DNA from: Granulicella mallensis MP5ACTX8
GTDB lineage: Bacteria > Acidobacteriota > Terriglobia > Terriglobales > Acidobacteriaceae
Assembly: GCF_000178955.2 (NCBI RefSeq)
Contig: NC_016631.1
Span: forward strand, 5,890,001-5,954,000
DNA length: 64,000 nt
Reading direction: 5' to 3'
Under the pieces are notes generated by a model, which saw nothing but the letters and a program-made list of their open reading frames with translations, was not told the DNA's origin and ran no database searches. A program made the position numbers and the translations under genes. Every line of letters begins with the position of its first letter. Position 1 is the stretch's first letter. Shown here in pieces: positions 44,818 through 52,556 of the stretch.

Positions 44818-45080
44818 GCGTGCTGTTGTTCTTGCTTTTCTGGTTGTCATTCCGAGCGCAGCGAGTGAACCTGCTGTCTCCCGCTTTTCGCCAGTGCCAC
44901 CACACAGGTGGCGTTTCAGCACGGGCCATACACTTTCAGTTCTGGCATATGTTTTCTGGGCAGTACGAATAAAGAACGGGAGGAAGCAGGTTCACTCCCC
45001 TTCGGCTTCGCTCAGGGTCGGAATGACAACCAGAAAAGCAAGGACAACAGCAAAAACAAAGGCAAAAGCAACAGCAAATA
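44818..45080. repeat. Long inverted-repeat element, family A copy 5
   Basis: Fills 44800-45106. Left arm about 44838-44888 (CTGGTTGTCATTCCGAGCGC), right arm ending CGGAATGACAACCAG at about 45034; the right arm carries the CCCTTCGGCTTCGCTCAGGG module. A long purine tail of AAGCAA/AACAGC units (45034-45080) reaches the start region of the next gene. Confidence 0.85.
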
Positions 45081-45106
45081 CGAATCTTTACTCCAACGAG
45101 CCATCC

Positions 45107-46216
45107 ATGATCAAACACGCATTTGCGAAGACGCTGCTCCCTCTGCTTCTCTCTGCCCTCACCATCGGCACAGCCGCCGCACAATCGCCACGCCTTGTCC
45201 TCATCGACCAAGACGGCTCCGGTCCGGGTGGCTCCAACCAGATGTCGATGATGGTCCTCCTGCAATCGCCGCAGGTACGTGTGCTCGGCATTACGATGGT
45301 CAGCGGCAATGCGTGGGAGCCTGAAGAGGTTGCGCACACCCTGCGCATGCTCGAACTGATTCACCGCACAGACGTTCCTGTCGTTCCCGGCGCGGTGTTC
45401 CCACTGGTACGCACCGAGGCCGAGGTCCAGCAGGAGCGCACGCTCTACGGCACCTTTGAGTGGTACGGCGCGTGGGGCGACCTCACCGCCCACACCAGCC
45501 TGCAGGCTTATCACGGGCCCTTTGTCGTTCCCCCATTGGACGAAGGCGAGCCCACCACCAAGCCTCTCGGCGAAGATGCCGCGCACTTCCTGATTCGGCA
45601 GGTGCACGCGCATCCACATCAAGTGACGATCTACGCCGCCGGGCCGTTGACCAACATCGCGCTGGCACTCTCTATCGATCCTGACTTCGCCACACTGACG
45701 CAGGGAATCGTCATCATGGGCGGCAGTCTCGCCCCACAGACCAGCGACCCGGAATACGCGACGCACCCGCGCCACGAGTTCAACTTCTGGTTCGACCCCG
45801 AGGCAGCGCACATCGTGCTGCGCGCGCACTGGCCGCGCATCGACCTCACCACGGTCGACATCTCCGTAAAGACACAGTTCACCAAAGAGATGGTGAAGGA
45901 GATTGCGCGCTCCGGCACGCCTTCAGCAAAGTACATAGCGCAGTACAGCCGCGAGTTCTTCTACCTGTGGGACGAACTCGCAGCGGCGGCCTGGATCGAT
46001 CCGAAGATCATTACGAAGGAGCGCCAGCTCTACGTGGATGTCGATCTGGCACGTGGCCCCAACTATGGCGACACGCTCACCTGGTCGGCGGCGAGCCGTC
46101 CGCAGCGCGACCTGCCCCTGGTTCACGTGCAGGAAGATCTCGACAGTTCGCGCTTCGACAAGCTGTTTATCGAACTGATGAGTGCTCCGCCCCTGGCCGC
46201 CGCCGGTGTAAAGTGA
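45107..46216 (+). CDS. Secreted nucleoside-hydrolase-like protein
   Basis: 369 aa from ATG 45107; the longer frame crosses the repeat. A signal peptide (LPLLLSALTIGTAAAQ) is followed directly by the IU-NH fold start RLVLIDQDGSGPGGSNQM. The family's metal site is D-x-D-x-G-x-D-D; here Asp34 and Asp36 are kept but the later pair is replaced by Ser43-Asn44. Further blocks: VLGITMVSGNAWEPEEVAHTL, VTIYAAGPLTNIALAL, VIMGGS, EFNFWFDPEAAHIVL. It may hydrolyse nucleosides outside the cytoplasm, or may be a divergent, possibly non-catalytic, form. It splits the ATP-grasp / alpha-E pair. Confidence 0.82.
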   Translation: MIKHAFAKTLLPLLLSALTIGTAAAQSPRLVLIDQDGSGPGGSNQMSMMVLLQSPQVRVLGITMVSGNAWEPEEVAHTLRMLELIHRTDVPVVPGAVFPLVRTEAEVQQERTLYGTFEWYGAWGDLTAHTSLQAYHGPFVVPPLDEGEPTTKPLGEDAAHFLIRQVHAHPHQVTIYAAGPLTNIALALSIDPDFATLTQGIVIMGGSLAPQTSDPEYATHPRHEFNFWFDPEAAHIVLRAHWPRIDLTTVDISVKTQFTKEMVKEIARSGTPSAKYIAQYSREFFYLWDELAAAAWIDPKIITKERQLYVDVDLARGPNYGDTLTWSAASRPQRDLPLVHVQEDLDSSRFDKLFIELMSAPPLAAAGVK

Positions 46217-46298
46217 AATCTCCGTTACATTTTCCGAAGCGGCCGGCTTCCATGTCCGCAGAGGAAAGCACTATCCGGAATCAGGAAAGGGGCAAGCC

Positions 46299-47285
46299 AT
46301 ACTCTCTCGCGTCGCTGATTCGCTCTACTGGATGTCCCGCTACCTGGAACGCGCGGAACATACCACCCGCCTGCTCGACGTAAACCTGACCCTGATGCTG
46401 GACGAGAGCGCCATCAGCTCCGACCATCGCTGGCAGCGTGTAGTGCAGGCGCTCGGCAAGCCGAAGCGTATCCGCTGGAATGGCGACCCTTACGAGCTGG
46501 CGCGCACGCTTACCTTCGACGTGGAGCATAAGTCGTCGGTGCTCTCCTGCATCATCCGCGCCCGTGAAAATTCGCGCCACGTTCGCGAGCAGATCTCGAC
46601 CGAGCAATGGCACCGCCTGAATTCGTTGTATCTCGAAGTCACGCGTCCCGAGTTCCAGAGCGTGATGCATGCGGAAGCCCTGCAGGGTAACAGTGAAACA
46701 CCCGCCGCATTCCTGCAACAGGTGATGGAAGCCGTTCATCAGTTCCAGGGCGTGACCGACTCGACGATGTCGCACGGCGAGGGCTGGCACTTTATCCAGG
46801 TAGGCCGCTATCTCGAACGCGCGTCGGCCACGGCGATGCTCATCGAGGCGTATCACGAAGACCTCTGGGCGAATCCCGACCAGCTCCCCGAAGGCAACGA
46901 ATATCTCGAGTGGATGGGGCTGCTTCGTTCGGCAACAGCCTTCGAGGCTTACTGCAAGGTCTATACCGCGGACATCACTCCCGAGCGCATCCTGGAGTTT
47001 TTGCTGCTCGATGACGAGTTCCCGCACTCGCTGCGCTTCTCCATCGACAGCGTGCAGAACGCGCTGCAGGCGATCCAGCGCAACTCCGGCAAGAGCCGTG
47101 CCGAAGAGCTGAACCGCATCGCCGGACGCCTTAGCGCAAAGCTGGGCTTCGCCAGCGTCGATGAGATTCTCTCCGGAGATGTCATCGGCTACCTTCGCAG
47201 CATTCAAAGGGAATGCCAGGCGATTCACGAGACGATCTACCATCTCTACGTCGATTACCCCATCCAGACAGCCCTGGCGGGGTGA
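46299..47285 (+). CDS. Alpha-E domain protein, apparent ATA start
   Basis: The conserved alpha-E N-terminus (normally MLSRVADSLYWMSRYLERAE) is encoded here as I-LSRVADSLYWM from an ATA at 46299, preceded by AGGAAAGGGG. The first in-frame ATG is 46332 (MSRYLERAE), which would cut off eleven conserved residues. 328 aa in the long form, all-helical, with GEGWHFIQVGRYLERASATAMLI as the second repeat. It belongs with the ATP-grasp protein upstream and the transglutaminase downstream. Start by a rare ATA codon, or one base error at 46301, are both possible. Confidence 0.88.
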   Translation: MLSRVADSLYWMSRYLERAEHTTRLLDVNLTLMLDESAISSDHRWQRVVQALGKPKRIRWNGDPYELARTLTFDVEHKSSVLSCIIRARENSRHVREQISTEQWHRLNSLYLEVTRPEFQSVMHAEALQGNSETPAAFLQQVMEAVHQFQGVTDSTMSHGEGWHFIQVGRYLERASATAMLIEAYHEDLWANPDQLPEGNEYLEWMGLLRSATAFEAYCKVYTADITPERILEFLLLDDEFPHSLRFSIDSVQNALQAIQRNSGKSRAEELNRIAGRLSAKLGFASVDEILSGDVIGYLRSIQRECQAIHETIYHLYVDYPIQTALAG

Positions 47286-47386
47286 TCCTGTAACGCAGCT
47301 ATACGCTTCATCCAAAGGTGCTTGACCAGAGGTCTACGTTGATTCTCACGCAGCTTGAACCGATTGCAAATCGCACGGAGGGCCCC

Positions 47387-48385
47387 ATGTATTATTCGAT
47401 CCGGCATCTGACGAAGTTCCTCTACAAGACCGAGGTCAGCGAGAGCATCATGGAGACGCGCATGCACCCGCGCTCCGACCAGAACCAGCGCTGCCTTACG
47501 TTTCATCTCTCGGTCAGCCCGCGCTGCCGCGTCTTCAGCTATCGCGACCATCTCGCCAACCAGGTTCACCACTTCGATATCCCGGGCCAGCATGGACAGC
47601 TCGTCATCGTCGCCGAATCGCTCGTCGAGATGCAGCCGCATGCTGCAGTGCCCGACTCTCTGCCCGAAGGCTCGTGGGCGGAGCTTGACCGGCTGGTCCA
47701 TGAGGGCGACTACTGGGAGATGCTGCTGCCCAGCGAGTTCGCAACCCCGACCCCGGCGCTCGCGGAACTCGCTGACTCTCTCGATCTGCGCCGCCGCGAC
47801 GATCCTTTGAGCGTGCTGCACAAGCTGAATGAGCAGCTCTTCCATTACTTCGACTACAAACCGCTCTCGACCAAGGTCGACTCACCGATCGACCTCGCGC
47901 TCAGCACCAAAGGCGGCGTCTGCCAGGACTTCTCGCACATCATGATTGCGCTATTGCGTTCGCGGCTGCAGATTCCCTGCCGCTACGTCAGCGGCTACCT
48001 GTATCACGGGGGCGACGCAAACGATCGCTCCGAGGCCTCGGCAACGCATGCGTGGATCGAGGCGTTTCTCCCTGAACTGGGATGGGTGGGCTTCGATCCT
48101 ACGAATTATCTGGTCGCGGGTGACCGCCACATTCGCACGGCTATCGGCCGCGACTACTCCGACGTACCGCCGACTCACGGCGTCTTCCGCGGCCGCGCCA
48201 GGAGCGAGCTCACGGTCGCCGTTCGCGTCACACCGAGCGAAGGCACACCGTCGCTTGACCGCGAGCTTCCTGTTCCGGAAGACTGGTCGATCCTGGTCGA
48301 GAAGGCCCAGGCTCTCCCCGATCAACCCCCACCGCCGAAGCGCCAGCACCAGCAGTCGCAGCAGCAGCAGTCGAATACGGTTTAG
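47387..48385 (+). CDS. Transglutaminase-like cysteine peptidase family protein
   Basis: 332 aa from ATG 47387, with GGAGG 6 bases upstream. The N-terminal beta-domain starts YYSIRHLTKFLYKTEVSESIMETRMHPR. The catalytic triad is Cys179 (GGVCQDFSH), His221 (THAWIEAFLPELGWVGFDP) and Asp237. The tail is Pro/Gln-rich. It ends the ATP-grasp / alpha-E / transglutaminase set; such proteins probably cleave or cross-link peptides made or tagged by the ATP-grasp enzyme. No signal peptide, so cytoplasmic. Confidence 0.93.
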   Translation: MYYSIRHLTKFLYKTEVSESIMETRMHPRSDQNQRCLTFHLSVSPRCRVFSYRDHLANQVHHFDIPGQHGQLVIVAESLVEMQPHAAVPDSLPEGSWAELDRLVHEGDYWEMLLPSEFATPTPALAELADSLDLRRRDDPLSVLHKLNEQLFHYFDYKPLSTKVDSPIDLALSTKGGVCQDFSHIMIALLRSRLQIPCRYVSGYLYHGGDANDRSEASATHAWIEAFLPELGWVGFDPTNYLVAGDRHIRTAIGRDYSDVPPTHGVFRGRARSELTVAVRVTPSEGTPSLDRELPVPEDWSILVEKAQALPDQPPPPKRQHQQSQQQQSNTV

Positions 48386-48408
48386 ATTTGCCTGTGTTTT
48401 TCTCACCA

Positions 48409-48641
48409 CAGAATCGTCATCCTGAGCGAAGCGTCCCGGCTTTTGGGGACGCGGAGTCGAAGGACCCCGAGGGCTACCATCTTGCCCAAGCCTCTCGAAC
48501 CTTTTTTACCTCGAGCGCTCGAGCCTGGACTTTCGTGATGGAAAAGGTCCTAACTTCATAGGCTAGATAAAGTCCTTCGGGGTCCTTCGACTGCGCACCT
48601 CGCAAAAAGCGCGAGGCGCTACGCTCAGGATGACGATCTTT
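48409..48641. repeat. Long inverted-repeat element, family B copy 1
   Basis: Left arm CAGAATCGTCATCCTGAGCG ... GTCGAAGGACCCCGAGGG (48409-48475); right arm CTTCGGGGTCCTTCGAC ... GCTCAGGATGACGAT (48571-48638). The arms differ in the middle module: TCCCGGCTTTTGGGGACGCGG on the left, CTCGCAAAAAGCGCGAGG on the right. Fills 48386-48684, between converging genes. Confidence 0.85.
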
Positions 48642-48684
48642 GGTGGATGTGAACAAGAAGAGCATTCGGCTGCTTATTGACGGC

Positions 48685-49401
48685 CTATTCAGCTTCAAAG
48701 TCTTTATGCCCCACCGAGGTCCGGCGGTCGAACACGAAGCAGGTGCCATGCCATTGGCTGTCCTGCTCGGGCACTTCCTCGAGATACTTCAGGATGCCGC
48801 CCTTGAGGTGGTAGACCTCGCTGAAGCCCTCCTGCAGCATGAAGGCCGAGGCCTTCTCGCAGCGGATGCCGCCGGTACAGAACATCGCCACCTTGCGATG
48901 TTTCGCCGGATCGAGGTTCTCGCGCACATAGGTGACGAAGTCCGAGAACGTCTCAATGCCGGGATCGATGGCTCCGTTGAAGGTACCTAGATCGGCCTCA
49001 TAGTGGTTTCGGGTGTCCAGCAGCAGCACTTCGGGATCGGCAATCAGCGCGTTCCACTCCTGCGGCTGCACATAGTTTCCGGCCTGCGTTGGATCGACCT
49101 TGGCTTTGCGGAAGGCGATGATCTCGCTCTTGACCAGAAACTTCAACCGGCCAAAGGGCCGCTCCTCCGAGTTCGCGAACTTCACGTCCGCCCGGTCCAG
49201 CCCGGTCTTCTCCACCAGCATGTCCAACAGCCGCTCGATGGTCTCAGCCGAGCCTGCCATGGTGCCATTCACGCCTTCACTGGCGATCAGCATGCTGCCG
49301 CACAGGTCTTCCTCGCTGAAGGCCGCACGCAGTTCGTCGCGCAGGGCAGCCGGGTCAGGCAGGGAGACAAAGCGGTAAAAGGCGGCAATCGTGAAGTTCA
49401 T
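48685..49401 (-). CDS. trhO: tRNA uridine(34) hydroxylase TrhO (rhodanese-like)
   Basis: 238 aa. N-terminal acylphosphatase-like part (FYRFVSLPDPAALRDEL; GSMLIASEGVNGTMAG) and C-terminal rhodanese domain with catalytic loop CTGGIRCEK (Cys175, Cys181), after LLLDTRNHYEADLGTF. TrhO makes 5-hydroxyuridine at the wobble position of certain tRNAs. The E. coli protein is about 350 aa; this one matches the shorter versions. GAAGAGGA abuts the ATG. Confidence 0.92.
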   Translation of the reverse strand: MNFTIAAFYRFVSLPDPAALRDELRAAFSEEDLCGSMLIASEGVNGTMAGSAETIERLLDMLVEKTGLDRADVKFANSEERPFGRLKFLVKSEIIAFRKAKVDPTQAGNYVQPQEWNALIADPEVLLLDTRNHYEADLGTFNGAIDPGIETFSDFVTYVRENLDPAKHRKVAMFCTGGIRCEKASAFMLQEGFSEVYHLKGGILKYLEEVPEQDSQWHGTCFVFDRRTSVGHKDFEAE

Positions 49402-49483
49402 TCCTCTTCAATCATAGATCGGCAGGGGTGCGCAGGGCCTATCTATCGATCCATCGCGCTTCGCACGATGCCTAGGGAGCCGC

Positions 49484-50092
49484 CTAAGCCAAAATACTTT
49501 CCAAATACAACGCCATGATCTTCTTGTACTCAGCGATCACCAGAGGCTTCTCTCGCGGCGCGGCTTCAGCATAGAGGGTTGTCATGCCCCGAACCAGCTG
49601 CACCGCAACGTTTGCGGCCAACAGAGCCCTCTCTTCAGTAAGCGATGGCGTCTTCGCCCGAAACGCATTCGCTATGGCCATCCGCAAGCCCCTGCGTGCC
49701 GCCGCGTCGCGTGAAAATTTGATCGGCGCGGCCATCAGCTTCAGATAAGCCGGCCGCTCCTGAACGAACTCCGTGACGTACCCGATAAAGAGTTCGCCAA
49801 ACTCCTGATGAGTCAGCGTCGCCGCCTGCTCCATCAAAGGCTTCCAGTGCGCTTCGAGCTCTTGCGCGTACTGGTGCGTCAGAGCGAAGCCGATGGTCTG
49901 CTTGTCCGGGAAGTAGTGATACAGCGTGCCGATTCCCGAGCCGCTGCGCTCCGCGATGGCCGTCATCGTGGCGGCTTCAAAGCCCACCTCGCCGAAGAGC
50001 TCCGCAGCCGCATCCAGAAAGTTCGCCAGCCGACGCGTAGAGCGTTCCTGCTGCGGGGCCACACGGACGGCATTTGACGAAGTCGAGGACAC
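49484..50092 (-). CDS. TetR-family transcriptional repressor
   Basis: 202 aa. Helix-turn-helix at about residues 40-67 (MTAIAERSGSGIGTLYHYFPDKQ), the rest a helical ligand domain. The apparent start is GTG 50092, lying inside one of two operator-like palindromes and without a ribosome site, so the transcript may be leaderless or the start slightly different. It is divergent from a hydrolase and MFS exporter gene, which it most likely represses together with itself. Confidence 0.88.
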   Translation of the reverse strand: MSSTSSNAVRVAPQQERSTRRLANFLDAAAELFGEVGFEAATMTAIAERSGSGIGTLYHYFPDKQTIGFALTHQYAQELEAHWKPLMEQAATLTHQEFGELFIGYVTEFVQERPAYLKLMAAPIKFSRDAAARRGLRMAIANAFRAKTPSLTEERALLAANVAVQLVRGMTTLYAEAAPREKPLVIAEYKKIMALYLESILA

Positions 50093-50132
50093 CCTCGTAT
50101 TCTACATTTACAAAGTCGAGGATACCCTCGAC
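50082..50132. promoter_or_regulatory. Twin operator between tetR and hydrolase genes
   Basis: Two copies of GTCGAGGAYACCCTCG (50082-50097 and 50115-50130), the second extended to the palindrome GTCGAGGATACCCTCGAC. Their starts are 33 bases apart, about three helical turns. They lie between the divergent genes, the first covering the tetR start codon and the second ending 3 bases before the ribosome site of the hydrolase gene. Confidence 0.8.
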
Positions 50133-50145
50133 TTCAGGAGGAGCC

Positions 50146-50718
50146 TTGAGCTCGTTGCATCTGGAACCGAAGAAAACCGCCCTCGTCCTGATCGATCTCC
50201 AGAATGGGATCGTCGCCATGCCTACCGCGCCTTACTCTGGTGCAGAGGTCATGCAGAAGTCCCGCCAACTGGCAGAAGCCTTCCGGGCAAAAGGGGCTCC
50301 GGTCGTCTATGTTCGCGTGGATATTGGAGACTTTATGCATCTGCCGGCCGACAAATCTCACCGCGATCCGAACGCTCCGCCACCGCCCGCCATCCTGTCG
50401 GAGATTGCACCTGAGGCCGGTTTTCACGACGGCGACCTGCTGATCACCAAGCGGCATTGGGGCGCCTTTGCCGGTACGAAGCTGGAGGAAGAACTCAGGC
50501 AACGCGGCATCGAGACGGTCGTTCTCGGAGGAATCGCCACTAACTTCGGCGTTGAGTCGACCGCGCGCCAAGGGACCGGCCTGGGCTTTGCCTTCGTCCT
50601 CGTGGAAGACGCCTGCAGTGGCCTCGAGGCTCACGCCCATACCTTTGCCTTCGAGACGATCTTCCCACACCTGTCGAGAATCAGGAAGACCGACGAGGTC
50701 ATCGCTTCCCTTGCCTGA
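50146..50718 (+). CDS. Isochorismatase-family hydrolase lacking the nucleophile Cys
   Basis: 190 aa from TTG 50146 (AGGAGG 4 bases upstream); the frame to 50074 crosses the operators. Fold markers: TALVLIDLQNG with Asp17, LLITKRHWGAF with Lys102, and VVLGGIATNFGVESTA, where Gly135 replaces the Cys of the amidohydrolase members. A Cys-less site points to an isochorismatase-like or other ether/ester reaction and not to an amidase, but the substrate is unknown. Its 3' end overlaps the MFS gene, so the two are cotranscribed under TetR control. Confidence 0.85.
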   Translation: MSSLHLEPKKTALVLIDLQNGIVAMPTAPYSGAEVMQKSRQLAEAFRAKGAPVVYVRVDIGDFMHLPADKSHRDPNAPPPPAILSEIAPEAGFHDGDLLITKRHWGAFAGTKLEEELRQRGIETVVLGGIATNFGVESTARQGTGLGFAFVLVEDACSGLEAHAHTFAFETIFPHLSRIRKTDEVIASLA

Positions 50719-52153
50719 GACCTTGAGCTCCGCCGACCGGCTGGATCCCTCCGTCTGGAAGATCGTATCCGTCGCGGTGCTTGGCTCCTTTCTCTCCCAG
50801 CTCGATGCGACCGTCGTCAACGTGTCGCTCTCCAGCCTGACGGTGGAGTTGCATAGCACTCTCACGGTGATTCAGTGGGTTACGAGCGGCTATCTGCTGG
50901 CACTCGCGCTCATGCTTCCGTTGAACGGCTGGCTGGTGGATCGCATTGGGGCCAAAACCCTCTACCTCTGGTGCTTTTCGGCCTTCACGCTCTCTTCGGC
51001 CCTGTGCGGCCTGGCCTGGTCGGCAAACTCCCTGATTGCCTTTCGCATTCTGCAGGGCATGAGCGGAGGATTGCTCGCTCCCATGGCGCAGATGATGCTG
51101 GCACGCGCTGCCGGAAGGCATATGGCACGCGTCATGGGCTATGCCGCTCTGCCCGTCATGCTGGGCCCAATCCTTGGGCCTGTCATAGCCGGGGCGATTC
51201 TGCAGCATGCCTCCTGGCGCTGGCTCTTTCTGGTCAACCTGCCGGTCGGGGCTCTGGCGATTCTGCTGGCCGTCCTCTTCCTGCCCAACGACCGCGAAGA
51301 GACGACGCCACGCGACCTCGATCTGCTGGGCCTGGCGCTGCTCTCTCCCGGACTGGTGCTCTTTCTCTACGGATCGGACCACATGGGAGAGCGCACAGGC
51401 CTTCTTGCCCTGGCCACCGCCGCTGTTCTGATTACGATCTTTCTCCGGACGGCAGCGCCCAAGGGAGCGAACGCGCTGATCGATCTGCGTTTGTTCAAGA
51501 GCAGAATCTTCTCGGCCTCCGCCACTACACAGTTCCTTTCCAACGGAATTATGTACGCCGCGCAGATGCTGGTCCCGATCTATCTCATCCGCGCCTGCGG
51601 CCGATCGCCCAGCGCGACGGGCTGGCTGCTGGCTCCCCTGGGGCTGGGGATGGTCTGCGCCTATCCCTGCATGGGATTCCTGACACAGCGGTTTGGGATT
51701 CGAAAGGTCTCCTCCGGGGGTGCACTTCTGGCCCTGGCCGGCACTTTGCCTTTCATCTATCTGGGGGGACACGGATTGATTCTTGCCGTACTCGCTCCCG
51801 CTCTCTTCTTCCGTGGCATGGGACTGGGGGCTATCGGAATTCCATCGCTCACGGCGGCCTACGCGTCGGTCAAGAAGCAGGACCTGCCGATGGCGACGAC
51901 CTCGCTCAATATCGTCCAGCGCCTCGGCGGCCCGACACTGACGACCGTGTGCGCAACCTTCCTCGCCTGGCGACTTCGGTCGGTAGGGACTCCGGGCATG
52001 ATGTCCGGCGCCTTTACCTCGACCTTTGTTCTGCTTTGCGTGTTGCACGTTCTCCTGCTGGTGGCCGCCTTGAGGCTTCCCGTTTCCGTGGACAGAGTTG
52101 CGGAGCAGCGGGTCGAGGAAGAATCGCTCAATTTGATTGAAGTGGCGGAGTAG
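50711..52153 (+). CDS. MFS multidrug exporter, DHA2 (EmrB/QacA) type
   Basis: About 480 aa. Start is uncertain: TTG 50711 overlaps the hydrolase stop, TTG 50723 is the other choice; the frame further upstream lies inside the hydrolase gene. Motifs: SQLDATVVNVSLSSL in the first helix, YLLALALMLPLNGWLVDRIGAK (motif A), RILQGMSGGLLAPM, MLGPILGPVIAGAI (motif C of drug exporters), WRWLFLVNLPVG. Such proton antiporters pump hydrophobic compounds out. With the TetR and hydrolase genes it forms a likely inducible resistance unit. Confidence 0.88.
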   Translation: MPETLSSADRLDPSVWKIVSVAVLGSFLSQLDATVVNVSLSSLTVELHSTLTVIQWVTSGYLLALALMLPLNGWLVDRIGAKTLYLWCFSAFTLSSALCGLAWSANSLIAFRILQGMSGGLLAPMAQMMLARAAGRHMARVMGYAALPVMLGPILGPVIAGAILQHASWRWLFLVNLPVGALAILLAVLFLPNDREETTPRDLDLLGLALLSPGLVLFLYGSDHMGERTGLLALATAAVLITIFLRTAAPKGANALIDLRLFKSRIFSASATTQFLSNGIMYAAQMLVPIYLIRACGRSPSATGWLLAPLGLGMVCAYPCMGFLTQRFGIRKVSSGGALLALAGTLPFIYLGGHGLILAVLAPALFFRGMGLGAIGIPSLTAAYASVKKQDLPMATTSLNIVQRLGGPTLTTVCATFLAWRLRSVGTPGMMSGAFTSTFVLLCVLHVLLLVAALRLPVSVDRVAEQRVEEESLNLIEVAE

Positions 52154-52195
52154 GAGATTGGAAGATTGCCATCGAACCAGGTGGTTTCCCTGGGT

Positions 52196-52425
52196 AGTTT
52201 TTGTCTTTGACTTTCTGGTTGTCATTCCGAGCGCAGCGAGCGAACCTGCTGTCTCCCGTTTTTCGCCAGTTCCACCATAAAGTTATGCCTCAGCACAGGC
52301 CATACACTTTCAGTTCTGGCAACATGCTCTCCAGGCAGTACGAACAAAGAACGGGAGGAAGCAGGTTCGCTCGCTCCGCTCGGAATGACAACCAGAAAAG
52401 CAAAGACAAAAGCAAGAAAAGCAAA
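52196..52425. repeat. Long inverted-repeat element, family A copy 6
   Basis: Part of the gene-free stretch 52154-52556. Left arm about 52214-52265 (CTGGTTGTCATTCCGAGCGC), right arm ending GCTCGGAATGACAACCAG at 52395, then an AAAGCAAAGAC purine tail. The spacer shares sequence with copy 5 (GCACAGGCCATACACTTTC versus GCACGGGCCATACACTTTC), so copies 5 and 6 are the closest relatives. 52426-52556 shows no clear feature. Confidence 0.85.
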
Positions 52426-52556
52426 GGCACCGTCTCCGGATTTTCTTCTTGAGTACGAAGCCTGTGCCGTAGCATCCAATGTTCCAAGCAGATAGAGTGG
52501 CCCCGGCAGGCTGAAGGCTGCGATACTGAAACAACGCAGGGATGCACGCGTAGCCC

